A stretch of DNA of 64,000 bases from the NCBI GenBank assembly GCA_001628405.1, contig LURN01000077.1, forward strand, positions 1 through 64,000, given 5' to 3'. Position numbers and translations under genes: made by a program. Each line of letters begins with the position of its first letter. The stretch's first letter is position 1. This stretch comes from Candidatus Thioglobus sp. REDSEA-S12_B1. GTDB taxonomy: Bacteria > Pseudomonadota > Gammaproteobacteria > PS1 > Pseudothioglobaceae. Under the pieces are notes generated by a model. The model was given only the letters and a program-made list of their open reading frames with translations, had not been told where the DNA came from and did not search any database. This document shows positions 52,404 through 61,067 of the stretch, one piece after another.

Positions 52404-53540
52404 ATGAAAATAGTCATAGCTCCTGATTCTTTTAAAGAAACGCTCTCCGCATTTGAGGTTGCCAGTGCTATTGAGTCAGGTTTTCAAAATGTTTTCCCTG
52501 AGGCTGAAATCATCAAGATTCCAATCGCTGATGGTGGCGAAGGAACCGTTGATGCAATGGTCAGAGCAACTAATGGGAGTTTTGAGTTTTCAGAGGTTGA
52601 AGGACCAATGGGTGATAACACAAGAGCTAAATGGGGGATGCTTGGAAACTCAAAAACTGCTGTGATTGAAATTGCAGAAGCATGTGGCTTACATTTAGTC
52701 TCAGCAAACAAAAGAAATCCAATGGCAGCATCCAGTTATGGAGTCGGACAGCTTGTAATCGCTGCGTTAGATAAGGGAGCAAAAAAAATCATTATTGGAC
52801 TTGGCGGAAGCTCTACAAATGATGGAGGATATGGTTTTTTAAGGGCAATAGGTGTTCAGTTTTTGGATTCTAAAGGCAATGAATTGAATGGCCATTTTGA
52901 AACTTTAAGTTTGTTATCTGATATTAATCTCAGTCATATAGATAAACGAATAATGAATACATCCATCGAGATAGCCTGTGATGTTGATAATCCGCTTCTT
53001 GGACACCAAGGCGCCACTAGAGTTTTTGCAGCTCAAAAAGGAGCTAGTAATAAAATGATTGAAGAGCTAGAGTCAATCATGACTCACTATTATGAGGTCA
53101 TCTCAGGTCAGTTAAAGAGTCAGGCACGTGATCAGCCTGGGTTTGGTGCTGCTGGCGGGCTAGGCTTTGGTATTTCAGCTTTTTCAAATTCAGAGCTTAA
53201 GAGTGGAATTAGTATTGTGCTTGAGACGCTCAACTTTAATCAGTATTTATTGAATGCAGATTTAGTCATAACTGGTGAGGGTCGGATTGACAGTCAAAGC
53301 GAAAGAGGCAAGGCTCCAATTGGCGTTATTAATTATGCAAATCAATTGAACTGTAGAGTTTTCGTCATTGCAGGTTCAGTTGACGATCCAAAAGTTTTTA
53401 ATCAAAAATTCAATGTGACTAATTCGTACGGGATTGTTAATGAAAAGTTTTCAATAGAAAAGGCTTTTGAGGACCCATATGGGTGCCTTAAAAATGTCTC
53501 TCAAAAAGCTGCAGAGGATTTCAAAGCCTTAGTAACCTAG
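52404..53540 (+). CDS. Glycerate kinase (GlxK/GarK family)
   Basis: Class-I glycerate kinase of 378 residues, phosphorylating D-glycerate to a phosphoglycerate. Opening IAPDSFKETLSAFEVASAI, then PIADGGEGTVDAM, and nucleotide motif GLGGSSTNDGGYGFL, with VITGEGRIDSQSERGKAP near the end. Its 3' end overlaps by 12 bases the end of the convergent hydroxyacid dehydrogenase, a possible hydroxypyruvate-to-glycerate partner. Confidence 0.93.
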   Translation: MKIVIAPDSFKETLSAFEVASAIESGFQNVFPEAEIIKIPIADGGEGTVDAMVRATNGSFEFSEVEGPMGDNTRAKWGMLGNSKTAVIEIAEACGLHLVSANKRNPMAASSYGVGQLVIAALDKGAKKIIIGLGGSSTNDGGYGFLRAIGVQFLDSKGNELNGHFETLSLLSDINLSHIDKRIMNTSIEIACDVDNPLLGHQGATRVFAAQKGASNKMIEELESIMTHYYEVISGQLKSQARDQPGFGAAGGLGFGISAFSNSELKSGISIVLETLNFNQYLLNADLVITGEGRIDSQSERGKAPIGVINYANQLNCRVFVIAGSVDDPKVFNQKFNVTNSYGIVNEKFSIEKAFEDPYGCLKNVSQKAAEDFKALVT

Positions 53541-54557
53541 CTCAGGGTTAACGAGATTGTTCAGACTCTCATTCGCGATGTATCTTTGCATATTCATCAT
53601 CACCAAATCGAGCGTAAGCGGAATATAGGTATCGCCATCATCAGCAGAGATATGAGGCATAACCATAAGGTTAGGGGTAGCCCATAGCTCTGATTCTGAT
53701 GGAAGAGGTTCAGGGTCAAATACGTCAATGATTGCTGCCTTTACGTGGCCAGAATTCAAGTTGTCAACCAGAGCATCATAGTCCATTGTTGCAGCTCTAC
53801 CAACATTAATAATTCCGACGCCAGGCTTCATTAATGATTGACGTCTTTTATCAAGAAGGTTTGATGTTTCCTTAGTGTTCGGAATTGATATAAATATATA
53901 ATCAGCAAGTGGAAGCACTTCATCGAGTTCATTTTGAGAGACCATTTGATCAACATCATCAAGATCTTTTCCGTGACGACTAACCCCAATTACATTCATT
54001 CCAAGTAGCTTGCACTTTTGAGCTGCCGCATAACCAATATTTCCAACACCAATAACGAGTAGAGTTTTTCCCGCGATGGGAGAGGAATATAACGACTCCC
54101 AATGATTACTTTGTTGGTTTCTGACTATTTCAGGAATATGAGTGTGGAGCATCAAAACACTCATCAGCCCAAACTCTCCAGCCTTCGCCGAATGAACCCC
54201 TCTGTTATTTACGACAGATACATTTTCAGGAACCCAATCCATCGGACATAAATGCTCAACACCTGCCCCAATAATGTGTATCCACTTTAAATTAGGTGCG
54301 ATCTCCGATAGATTTTCAGTTGGAAAATCCCAGCATACTAAGACCTCAGCAGTTTTCATGGATTCATAAAAGTTATCAAGGTCCCAGTCAAAAACAGGAT
54401 CAATCTTACCTTTTAAGTCTGGAAATCTTTCAATCGCATCTCTGTATCTTTCTTCAGTGATCGCGAACACACTCTCACCTTCAATCGTAGGAGGGAATGA
54501 ATCAGGGTCGGCGTGATTGCTCTTAAAGTGGACTCTAATTTTTTTATTACTCGGCAT
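53529..54557 (-). CDS. D-2-hydroxyacid dehydrogenase, NAD(P)-dependent
   Basis: 342-residue enzyme reducing a 2-oxoacid such as glyoxylate or hydroxypyruvate. NAD fold motif VIGVGNIGYAAAQKCK; catalytic Arg in INVGRAA, Glu in FDPEPLP and His in MPHISAD. It starts 11 bases after the Rieske oxygenase on the same strand, so it is likely in its operon. Substrate not decided. Confidence 0.9.
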   Translation of the reverse strand: MPSNKKIRVHFKSNHADPDSFPPTIEGESVFAITEERYRDAIERFPDLKGKIDPVFDWDLDNFYESMKTAEVLVCWDFPTENLSEIAPNLKWIHIIGAGVEHLCPMDWVPENVSVVNNRGVHSAKAGEFGLMSVLMLHTHIPEIVRNQQSNHWESLYSSPIAGKTLLVIGVGNIGYAAAQKCKLLGMNVIGVSRHGKDLDDVDQMVSQNELDEVLPLADYIFISIPNTKETSNLLDKRRQSLMKPGVGIINVGRAATMDYDALVDNLNSGHVKAAIIDVFDPEPLPSESELWATPNLMVMPHISADDGDTYIPLTLDLVMMNMQRYIANESLNNLVNPELGY

Positions 54558-54568
54558 AGTTTTTTGGT

Positions 54569-55978
54569 CTATGAGTTCTCTCTTGATTGAATTTCAACTA
54601 GTTTATTAGAGACAATTTCGATTCTCTCTTTTTCAGTTTTTCCATCAACCTCGAATTGAATTTTAATGAATTCCTTGGCAAGTTTACTAAATAAACTATC
54701 CTCATCCTCATCAATTTTTGGGATGTTAATAACAGAATCACCGCCGTAAGTTGGTATTGGCGATTCTTTTAAATCGGTCACTTTGTAGGGTTCTTTGCCA
54801 TCAGCAAGGCTTCTGATTTGTTCTCTTATTCTTTGTCTCATCATAGCAACTCCCTGGTCACTAGCAACAAGGTTTTCATTTTTATGGATGTTAATTGGCC
54901 CCATCCCCTCGCAAGCTTCTCTATCTGCTGGGAATCTTTGACGCTCCTCATAAGGTCTATCAAAAATTTCTCCCTGTTCTATCAGCTCAGGCCCTTCTGG
55001 AGTATTGTATTCTGGTGGATCGCCACGGTCGCCAAAATTAGCCCAGGCATAGCAAATTGTTGTTTCGTCATCTATTGGCACAACCCATCTAGTAAATGAA
55101 CTTCGACCATAGAGTATTTCTTTTGTGCCATCAGCCTGGAAAGCAGATCCAGCTTGAGTAAAGTTGGGCAGTACAACCTCGTTAATTCTAAACCATACAT
55201 TATCACCGACCCTTCGTGTGTTGCATCCAAGAATCCAACTATCTCTCTCGACAAATTCAATTTGTCCCACTTCTCCAAAGCCTTCTGAGAACTGCTGCCG
55301 ACTCATATTTGAGTGTAGAAATGAGGTATGAATTGGATCGACAATAGCATCAAGTACTTGAAGCCAGTTACATTCAAATGGTGCTTTGTAGGGAACCATT
55401 TCCATGTCATCAAAATTTAAACTATCATACATTGGGAACTCAGGTTTCTGATCAATTGGGCCAAGATAGGCAAATATCAGCCCTTTAAATTCATGTGTTG
55501 GATAGGCTCCAAGTCGAACCTTCTCCTTGATAATTTCTTGTGTGTGCTCTGACTGACCAGGTACTTCTAGAATTGAACCATCAACATCAAAATGCCAACC
55601 GTGATAACAACAACTAATTCCATTAGTTTGACAAATTCCAAACTCAAGAGAGGCTTGGCGATGCGGACAGTGTTTATGAACCAAACCTAGCTGCTTACTT
55701 TTATCACGAAATAAAACTAATTCTTCACCCAAGATTTTGATTGCTACAGGGAGGTCAGCAAGTTCTGATGAGATAAAAATAGGGTGCCAATATCTTCTTA
55801 AATACTCTCCGGCTTTGGTGCCTGGACCAATGCGTGTAATTTCATCATCAACCTCTTTAGATTGCTTTATTTCATAGCCAGAAAAGCCATTTAATTCAAC
55901 CTCTATTTTATTTTTTTGATTATCCAAATGTCCAAGCCTGTTTAAAAAATAGTAAATTTTTTGCACAAATAATACCAA
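54569..55978 (-). CDS. Rieske [2Fe-2S] non-heme iron oxygenase, phthalate 4,5-dioxygenase-like
   Basis: Oxygenase component of about 469 residues from a TTG at 55978. No ATG is close and family homology starts only near residue 44, so the start is uncertain (another TTG lies at about 55927). Rieske ligands are Cys104/His106 (CPHR) and Cys123/His126 (CCYHGW). The mononuclear iron site reads DAIVDPIHTSFLH. The bulky C-terminal region with RQRIREQIRSLADGK resembles phthalate/phenoxybenzoate-type oxygenases. A reductase partner is not found in the window. It is divergent from the second Rieske gene. Confidence 0.85.
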   Translation of the reverse strand: MVLFVQKIYYFLNRLGHLDNQKNKIEVELNGFSGYEIKQSKEVDDEITRIGPGTKAGEYLRRYWHPIFISSELADLPVAIKILGEELVLFRDKSKQLGLVHKHCPHRQASLEFGICQTNGISCCYHGWHFDVDGSILEVPGQSEHTQEIIKEKVRLGAYPTHEFKGLIFAYLGPIDQKPEFPMYDSLNFDDMEMVPYKAPFECNWLQVLDAIVDPIHTSFLHSNMSRQQFSEGFGEVGQIEFVERDSWILGCNTRRVGDNVWFRINEVVLPNFTQAGSAFQADGTKEILYGRSSFTRWVVPIDDETTICYAWANFGDRGDPPEYNTPEGPELIEQGEIFDRPYEERQRFPADREACEGMGPINIHKNENLVASDQGVAMMRQRIREQIRSLADGKEPYKVTDLKESPIPTYGGDSVINIPKIDEDEDSLFSKLAKEFIKIQFEVDGKTEKERIEIVSNKLVEIQSRENS

Positions 55979-56103
55979 ACATATTTACATATTATTCAAT
56001 TATTAAGTAAAAATTGCATTTATTAGTAATTAATTATTAAGTATTTACTAAATAAGTAATAATTAGGTCTATAATCTCAAATCTAAAATACTGAAATTAA
56101 AGT
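55979..56103. promoter_or_regulatory. Divergent control region between the two Rieske oxygenase genes
   Basis: 125 bases, very AT-rich. AATTATTAAGTA occurs twice in direct orientation (55998-56009 and 56032-56043, 34 bases apart, about three helical turns). A palindrome TTACT-AAATA-AGTAA (56045-56059) lies just upstream of a perfect -10 box TATAAT (56070-56075) serving the plus-strand gene. The layout suits a multi-site regulator such as the Lrp-family protein encoded 2 kb downstream. Binding is inference. Confidence 0.55.
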
Positions 56104-57204
56104 ATGGATAAATCAGTAATAAAAAATAATTTATCTTCATTTAACAAGAAGAGTGACCTAAAGCATGGACTCCCAAGCTGGGCATACACCAGCGATGAGT
56201 TTTTCGATGTTGAATGTAAAACCGTATTTACTAATAATTGGGTTTTTGCTGGATTTGTCCATGAATTCAAAGAGCCTGGGGATGCGATTCCCATTTCAGT
56301 TGCAGGGCAGCCAATCGTTCTGCTAAAAAATATTAATGGGAAAATTAACGCATTTCATAATGCTTGCTCTCATCGCTGTCTAAAGCTTATAGATGAGTCT
56401 TGTAATGTTGGTTCCATGCTTTCATGTCCCTATCATTCATGGACCTATAATTTGGATGGAGATCTTTGCGCCACCCCATTTTTTGGTGGTCGAGAGCATC
56501 AACCTGAAGGCTTTAACATGTCTGATCATGGACTTAAGACTGTAAAGACTGCAATCTGGAATGACTGGATTTTTGTTAATTTGAGTGATAATGCACAAGA
56601 TTTTGAAGAGTATGCAAGACCCTTAATTAATAATTTCAAAGATATTGATTTTCAAAACGTGACTCCTGTTGCAACTCTTGATTTTGGAGAAATAGCAACG
56701 AATTGGAAATTCCTTATGGAAAACTTTATTGAGCCTTACCATGTCCAGTTTGTTCACAGGACAACTACAAACCAGCCACTTGAAGATCACTACACAATTG
56801 TGGATGGTGTTTGCGTTGGAAGTGCAATTGACTTAGACGATGATGACAAGGTTGAAGGCAGTCTCTCGGTTAGCTCAAGATACTTGACATTATTTCCCAA
56901 TTTTATAATTGGGAGATATTTCCCTGACCAGATTGGCGTCTATCTAAATGTTCCACTGGATTCAGGCCATACCCTTCAAAAAAGAGTAATTTACACAACT
57001 GATGGTAAGACCATTTCAGATAAAAGTGTTGATGAGATTAAAAGATTATGGTGGGATGTTCACAAGGAAGATCATGCGATCTGTGAAAGAATGCAGCTTG
57101 GAAGATTGTCACCAGTATCAAAGGATGGAGGATTGTTATCCCCCAATTGGGAAGACAGCGTCAGAGCTTTTCAACAGATGATAGCTGATGCAGTAACGAA
57201 GTAA
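56104..57204 (+). CDS. Rieske non-heme iron oxygenase, quaternary-amine (GbcA/CntA-like) type
   Basis: 366-residue oxygenase alpha subunit. Rieske ligands are Cys88/His90 (CSHRC) and Cys108/His111 (CPYHSW). The mononuclear iron triad lies in NFIEPYHVQFVH, with a Glu (residue 210) where ring dioxygenases have the bridging Asp; that Glu is a feature of the quaternary-ammonium group. The C-terminus (KEDHAICERMQLGR, then FQQMIADAV) also fits that group. It likely N-demethylates or C-N cleaves a methylated amine. First of a five-gene plus-strand set. The reductase is not in the window, and substrate is not known. Confidence 0.85.
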   Translation: MDKSVIKNNLSSFNKKSDLKHGLPSWAYTSDEFFDVECKTVFTNNWVFAGFVHEFKEPGDAIPISVAGQPIVLLKNINGKINAFHNACSHRCLKLIDESCNVGSMLSCPYHSWTYNLDGDLCATPFFGGREHQPEGFNMSDHGLKTVKTAIWNDWIFVNLSDNAQDFEEYARPLINNFKDIDFQNVTPVATLDFGEIATNWKFLMENFIEPYHVQFVHRTTTNQPLEDHYTIVDGVCVGSAIDLDDDDKVEGSLSVSSRYLTLFPNFIIGRYFPDQIGVYLNVPLDSGHTLQKRVIYTTDGKTISDKSVDEIKRLWWDVHKEDHAICERMQLGRLSPVSKDGGLLSPNWEDSVRAFQQMIADAVTK

Positions 57205-57226
57205 TATTAATTAATGAGGAGTAATT

Positions 57227-57652
57227 ATGGCAAATGATAGTTTTAACAGTGAGTATAGGTTGGCGCATACGATGATGAGAGTGCTTGACCTGGATAAATC
57301 AATCGCATTTTATTGCGATATATTGGGTATGCAGGTTTTAAGAAAAACTGATTACCCAGGAGGACGCTATACAAATGCTTTTGTGGGCTATGGTCCAGAA
57401 AGAGAATTTCCAGCACTAGAATTAACCCATAACTGGGATCAAGAGGAGCATTATGATAAGGGTAATGGATGGGGCCATATTTGTATAGAGACACCCGATG
57501 TCTATAAAGCAGTCGAGGATCTAGAGGCGAGCGGAGCCAAGATTATTAGTCCAGCAAAACCGATGAATGCAGGAACAAGAATCCTTGCCTTCATAGAGGA
57601 TCCTGATGGTTATGTCGTTGAACTTAATGAAAAACTTGAATTAACTGAATAA
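57227..57652 (+). CDS. gloA: Glyoxalase I-like VOC-fold protein (lactoylglutathione lyase family)
   Basis: 141 residues with the classical glyoxalase I pattern: HTMMRVLDLDKSIAFYCDILGM, ALELTHNWD, GHICIETPDVYKA and DPDGYVVELNE. Metal-binding His and Glu residues are conserved in these. It may be the general methylglyoxal enzyme or, in this setting, a dedicated aldehyde-detoxifying step. A GAGGAG ribosome site precedes the start. Confidence 0.85.
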   Translation: MANDSFNSEYRLAHTMMRVLDLDKSIAFYCDILGMQVLRKTDYPGGRYTNAFVGYGPEREFPALELTHNWDQEEHYDKGNGWGHICIETPDVYKAVEDLEASGAKIISPAKPMNAGTRILAFIEDPDGYVVELNEKLELTE

Positions 57653-57658
57653 GGATAG

Positions 57659-58063
57659 ATGATGAAAGACAATAAACCAAAACTCTATAAGTTTAGTGAG
57701 ATTGAACATCGTCTCCATACCCTTGAGCCAGGTAAAAGCTACATAAAACCTTTTGTTACAAGTGCAGTAAGCGATACGATGTGCGGCGGTCTGAACTTTT
57801 TGAATGAGGTTTCTGTCCCATGGGAGCTGACCTGTGACGAGATTATTTACTGCATGGAAGGAACCTTTAGATTAACCTGTGATGGGGTTGCTTACGAGTG
57901 TAATCCTGGAGATGTTTTATATATCCCCAAAGATAATTCAATTGCTTATGAATGTGATGAAAAATGCATAATTTTTTATGCAGCTTACCCTCATGACTGG
58001 AAACAACAGGCAGGAATTACATTTGTTCCTGGAATTGATCCAGAGGACATGCCACAAAACTAG
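57659..58063 (+). CDS. Cupin-domain protein, EutQ-like
   Basis: 134 residues forming a single cupin barrel (GGGLNFL-type first motif GGLNFLNEVSVPWELTCDEIIY; second motif GDVLYIPKDNSIAYECDE). It resembles the ethanolamine-utilisation EutQ cupin family. There are several cysteines, and no standard two-His metal motif is obvious. Its position, six bases after the glyoxalase-like gene and before the Lrp regulator, suggests a role in the same amine pathway. Function unknown. Confidence 0.72.
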   Translation: MMKDNKPKLYKFSEIEHRLHTLEPGKSYIKPFVTSAVSDTMCGGLNFLNEVSVPWELTCDEIIYCMEGTFRLTCDGVAYECNPGDVLYIPKDNSIAYECDEKCIIFYAAYPHDWKQQAGITFVPGIDPEDMPQN

Positions 58064-58072
58064 AACATTATT

Positions 58073-58621
58073 ATGAGCAACTCAAGTAGTCGATTAATTA
58101 ATTTGAATCAAAATAATGATACCAATGCTGATTCGGGCACACCTTTGCCAACTAGAGACACACTCAAGGATAAATTAAACCAGCAAATCATTGATTTGCT
58201 AGAGTTGGATGGAAGATTGCCGTTTAAGGAAATTGCAAACACTCTAGATATATCAGAGGGCACTGTTAGAAATAGGGTCAATCGAATGAAGGATGCAGGA
58301 GTTCTTCAAATTAAGGCATTGGTTGATCGTTCGGCAATAAATTATTCAACTGATTCCATGCTCGGAATCAAGGTTGCGTCTAACTCGAGTCCTAGCCTAG
58401 TTGCTCAAAGGTTAGAAAGTTGTAATGAGATCGTATTTATTATGTGGGTCACCGGTCGATATGACTTGCTTGTCGAGATTGCATCCGAGAGCGACGACAC
58501 ATTAAGCAAATTTCTTGAAGAACACTGTTTTAATAATGATGATATTAAGGACGTTGAAGTGATGAAGGGTCTCGCAACATTTAAAAATCAGTTCTTGTTG
58601 AAGTCTCAAGAGAAAATTTGA
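58073..58621 (+). CDS. Lrp/AsnC-family transcriptional regulator
   Basis: 182 residues with an N-terminal winged helix-turn-helix (LLELDGRLPFKEIANTLDIS, then GTVRNRVNRM) and a C-terminal RAM effector domain (VTGRYDLLVEIASESDDTL). About 35 extra polar residues precede the HTH. It lies inside the amine cluster and is the natural candidate to bind the control region at 55979-56103 and sense an amino acid or glutamyl-amide. Confidence 0.88.
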   Translation: MSNSSSRLINLNQNNDTNADSGTPLPTRDTLKDKLNQQIIDLLELDGRLPFKEIANTLDISEGTVRNRVNRMKDAGVLQIKALVDRSAINYSTDSMLGIKVASNSSPSLVAQRLESCNEIVFIMWVTGRYDLLVEIASESDDTLSKFLEEHCFNNDDIKDVEVMKGLATFKNQFLLKSQEKI

Positions 58622-58654
58622 TATAAAAAAATAGAGAAAATAGAAGGAGAAAAT

Positions 58655-60073
58655 ATGAAAAAAATTTATCACACTAAGATGGAAGATGCTCTTCCCTCAA
58701 AAAAGCGTGTTGCAGAAGAAAAAGCAAGACTCGAAAAAGCCGGCGTTAAATATATTCTATCTTGCTGGATTGATATGCTTGGACTTCCGAAAACTAAACC
58801 AATCCCTTTTAGAGAGTTTGAAAACTTGTGTGCTGGTAAGGGCCCTCAATTTGCCGTTCATTCAGTTTCATTTGTGCCAGAGTTAGGGCCAAATGATTCA
58901 GATCAAATTCCTGTGCCTGACCTTGATAGTTTAGTAATTTGTCCTTGGGATAAGACATGTGTTTGGGTTTTTTCAGACTTATGGTGGGAGGGAGAGCCAT
59001 ACAATTTATGTCCTAGACAGACCCTCAAAAGAGCGATTCAAAATGCCGATGAAGCGGGTTACAAGGCTTATTGCGGTATCGAGCCAGAGTTCATTGCAAT
59101 GCGCTATGAAAACGGCCAGCCAGTCAAAGCGTTTGATGATGATCCATTACCTGGGGAGGGTCTTCGTCCAAGAAGACAGGCCTTTGGATATGATGTCGAA
59201 TACTCTATAGACTCGATGGAGTTCTTCAAAGAGCTCATTGATATTGTCAACGATCTAGGTTGGGAAATGAAGGATGTTGTTGCAGAGGGTGCTTACTCAC
59301 AATTCGAACTAGACTTCACATATACCGACGTACTCCAAATGGCAGACCGATTAGTATTCTTAAGAGTATTGCTCAAGGAAGTAGCTAAAAAATATGGAAT
59401 GTTCATCACCTTTATGCCCAAGCCAACAATTGGTGACTGGAGATCTGGTGCACACATTAATTTCAGTATGACAAGCACAAAGGATAATAAAAATATTTTT
59501 GAAGGAGAGAATGGAAAGTTCTCTGATCAAGCTTATCATGCGGTAGGTGGACTCATCAAACATGGCACTTCACTCACTGCGATAGCATGCTCGACGGTTA
59601 ATTCATACAATGGACTTGTTCCAATTGTTGGAGGATTTGAAGGAGGTGTTTACACTTGGGCGCCAACAACCATGGGCTATGGTGATAACAACCGATCATG
59701 CATGCTCAGACTACCCCAAAACCGTTTTTGTATCGAGAATCGTGCAGCTGATATGTGCATGAACCCATACTTATCTCTTGCAATGACAACTGCCTCAGTA
59801 ATAGATGGTATTAAAAATAAGATTGATCCTGGCGAGCCTTTGAATATTAATCTTTATACATTGAGTCCTGAAGAAATGGAGGCATCCAATATAAAATCAT
59901 TGCCTAGGAATCTTTTAGAGGCCATTGAGGCGCTCAATGAAGACGATTTTGCGAGAGAGGTTCTGGGAGATTCAATGCTTCTTCAATTTTTCTCTTACAA
60001 AAAAGATGAGTGGGATAGATATCATCAGGCGGTTACAGATTGGGAAGTTGAAGAGTTTTTGAGGCTCTATTAA
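58655..60073 (+). CDS. Glutamine-synthetase-like glutamate-amine ligase, first copy
   Basis: 472 residues of the glutamine synthetase fold. Metal-ligand positions can be aligned: Glu143/Glu145 (GIEPEF), Glu211, Glu218 and His267; the C-terminal Glu361/Arg363 (IENRAADMCMNPY) is present. In the H-x-H motif the second His is Asn (GAHINF), and the usual NSYKR reads NSYNG, so it is not a classical GlnA. It most likely glutamylates an amine, as GmaS, IpuC or PuuA do. An AAGGAG ribosome site lies 5 bases upstream. It is followed by a strong hairpin. Confidence 0.85.
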   Translation: MKKIYHTKMEDALPSKKRVAEEKARLEKAGVKYILSCWIDMLGLPKTKPIPFREFENLCAGKGPQFAVHSVSFVPELGPNDSDQIPVPDLDSLVICPWDKTCVWVFSDLWWEGEPYNLCPRQTLKRAIQNADEAGYKAYCGIEPEFIAMRYENGQPVKAFDDDPLPGEGLRPRRQAFGYDVEYSIDSMEFFKELIDIVNDLGWEMKDVVAEGAYSQFELDFTYTDVLQMADRLVFLRVLLKEVAKKYGMFITFMPKPTIGDWRSGAHINFSMTSTKDNKNIFEGENGKFSDQAYHAVGGLIKHGTSLTAIACSTVNSYNGLVPIVGGFEGGVYTWAPTTMGYGDNNRSCMLRLPQNRFCIENRAADMCMNPYLSLAMTTASVIDGIKNKIDPGEPLNINLYTLSPEEMEASNIKSLPRNLLEAIEALNEDDFAREVLGDSMLLQFFSYKKDEWDRYHQAVTDWEVEEFLRLY

Positions 60074-60124
60074 AGAAGAAAATTATTGCCAAAATGTAGT
60101 TCGTTTTTAATTTAAACTATCTTT

Positions 60125-60158
60125 TTTTTGAATTATTTCTAATTCAAAAACTTTTTTT
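60125..60158 (+). terminator. Intrinsic terminator/attenuator between the first ligase and mgsA
   Basis: An 11-bp perfect AT-rich stem (60125-60135 with 60140-60150, loop TTTC) is followed by C and seven T residues (60152-60158). It sits between the first glutamine-synthetase-like gene and mgsA, whose ribosome site begins only a few bases later. It could separate two transcription units or attenuate read-through. Confidence 0.7.
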
Positions 60159-60171
60159 ATTTGGAGAAAAT

Positions 60172-61065
60172 ATGTGTGGAATTGTTGGACTTTTTATTAA
60201 GAATCCTCAGCTTGAATCTCAACTTGGAGCTTTAGTTGCCCCTATGCTGAGTGAGATGACAGAGCGTGGACCTGATAGTGCTGGAATGGCAGTATATAGG
60301 GATCCAAATGAGAGTGGCTGTAAGGTCACTGTGCTAGCTCAAGAAGTCAATTTCGATTGGGAAAAGTTTCAAGAATCGGTTCATTCTAATTTTTCAGTAA
60401 TTAAGTTCTACCTGAATCAGAATCATGCAGTTCTTTCATTAGAGGCATCCCTCAATGAAGTAGAGGATTGGCTTCAATTGAATTGGAAACAATTGAGCGT
60501 TACAAGTGCTGGAAGTAATATTGAAATCTTTAAAGGGAAGGGTAATCCATCTGATTTTATCGAGCAATTTGATATTATAAACATGACAGGAACTCATGCT
60601 TTAGGGCATACAAGAATGGCTACAGAGAGCGCCATTACAACCGAGCATTCACATCCATTTTCAACAGGCCAAGATTTATGCTTGGTACACAATGGTTCAC
60701 TCTCAAATCATAACCGTCTGCGTGAGGTACTTAAACGAAATGGAGTTCAATTTAAAACCGATAACGATAGTGAGGTTGCTGCAGGTTATTTGAGTTGGCG
60801 TCTAAGTGAGGGCGATGACTTGGATGAAGCGTTGAATCATGCCATAGAGGATTTAGATGGTTTTTATACTTTTGCTATTGGCACTAAGGATGGTTTTGCA
60901 GTTATGAGAGATCCGATTGGGTGCAAACCAGCAATCATGGCAGAGACTGATGACTGGGCAGCAATGTCTTCAGAGTATCGGGCAATTGCAACATTACCAG
61001 GCGCTGAAAATGCACGCATCTGGGAGCCTGAACCAACCCAGATTTACAGTTGGAAGAGGAGTTAA
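60172..61065 (+). CDS. mgsA: N-methylglutamate synthase subunit A / GlxB-type glutamine amidotransferase
   Basis: 297 residues, a class II (Ntn) amidotransferase domain like the N-terminal part of glutamate synthase. Cys2 (MCGIVGLF) is the nucleophile; TERGPDSAGMA and GTHALGHTRMATES are the glutamine pocket. In the N-methylglutamate pathway the three glutamate-synthase domains are split into mgsA, mgsB and mgsC, in exactly this order. It carries an ATTTGGAGA ribosome site. Confidence 0.88.
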   Translation: MCGIVGLFIKNPQLESQLGALVAPMLSEMTERGPDSAGMAVYRDPNESGCKVTVLAQEVNFDWEKFQESVHSNFSVIKFYLNQNHAVLSLEASLNEVEDWLQLNWKQLSVTSAGSNIEIFKGKGNPSDFIEQFDIINMTGTHALGHTRMATESAITTEHSHPFSTGQDLCLVHNGSLSNHNRLREVLKRNGVQFKTDNDSEVAAGYLSWRLSEGDDLDEALNHAIEDLDGFYTFAIGTKDGFAVMRDPIGCKPAIMAETDDWAAMSSEYRAIATLPGAENARIWEPEPTQIYSWKRS

Positions 61066-61067
61066 AT

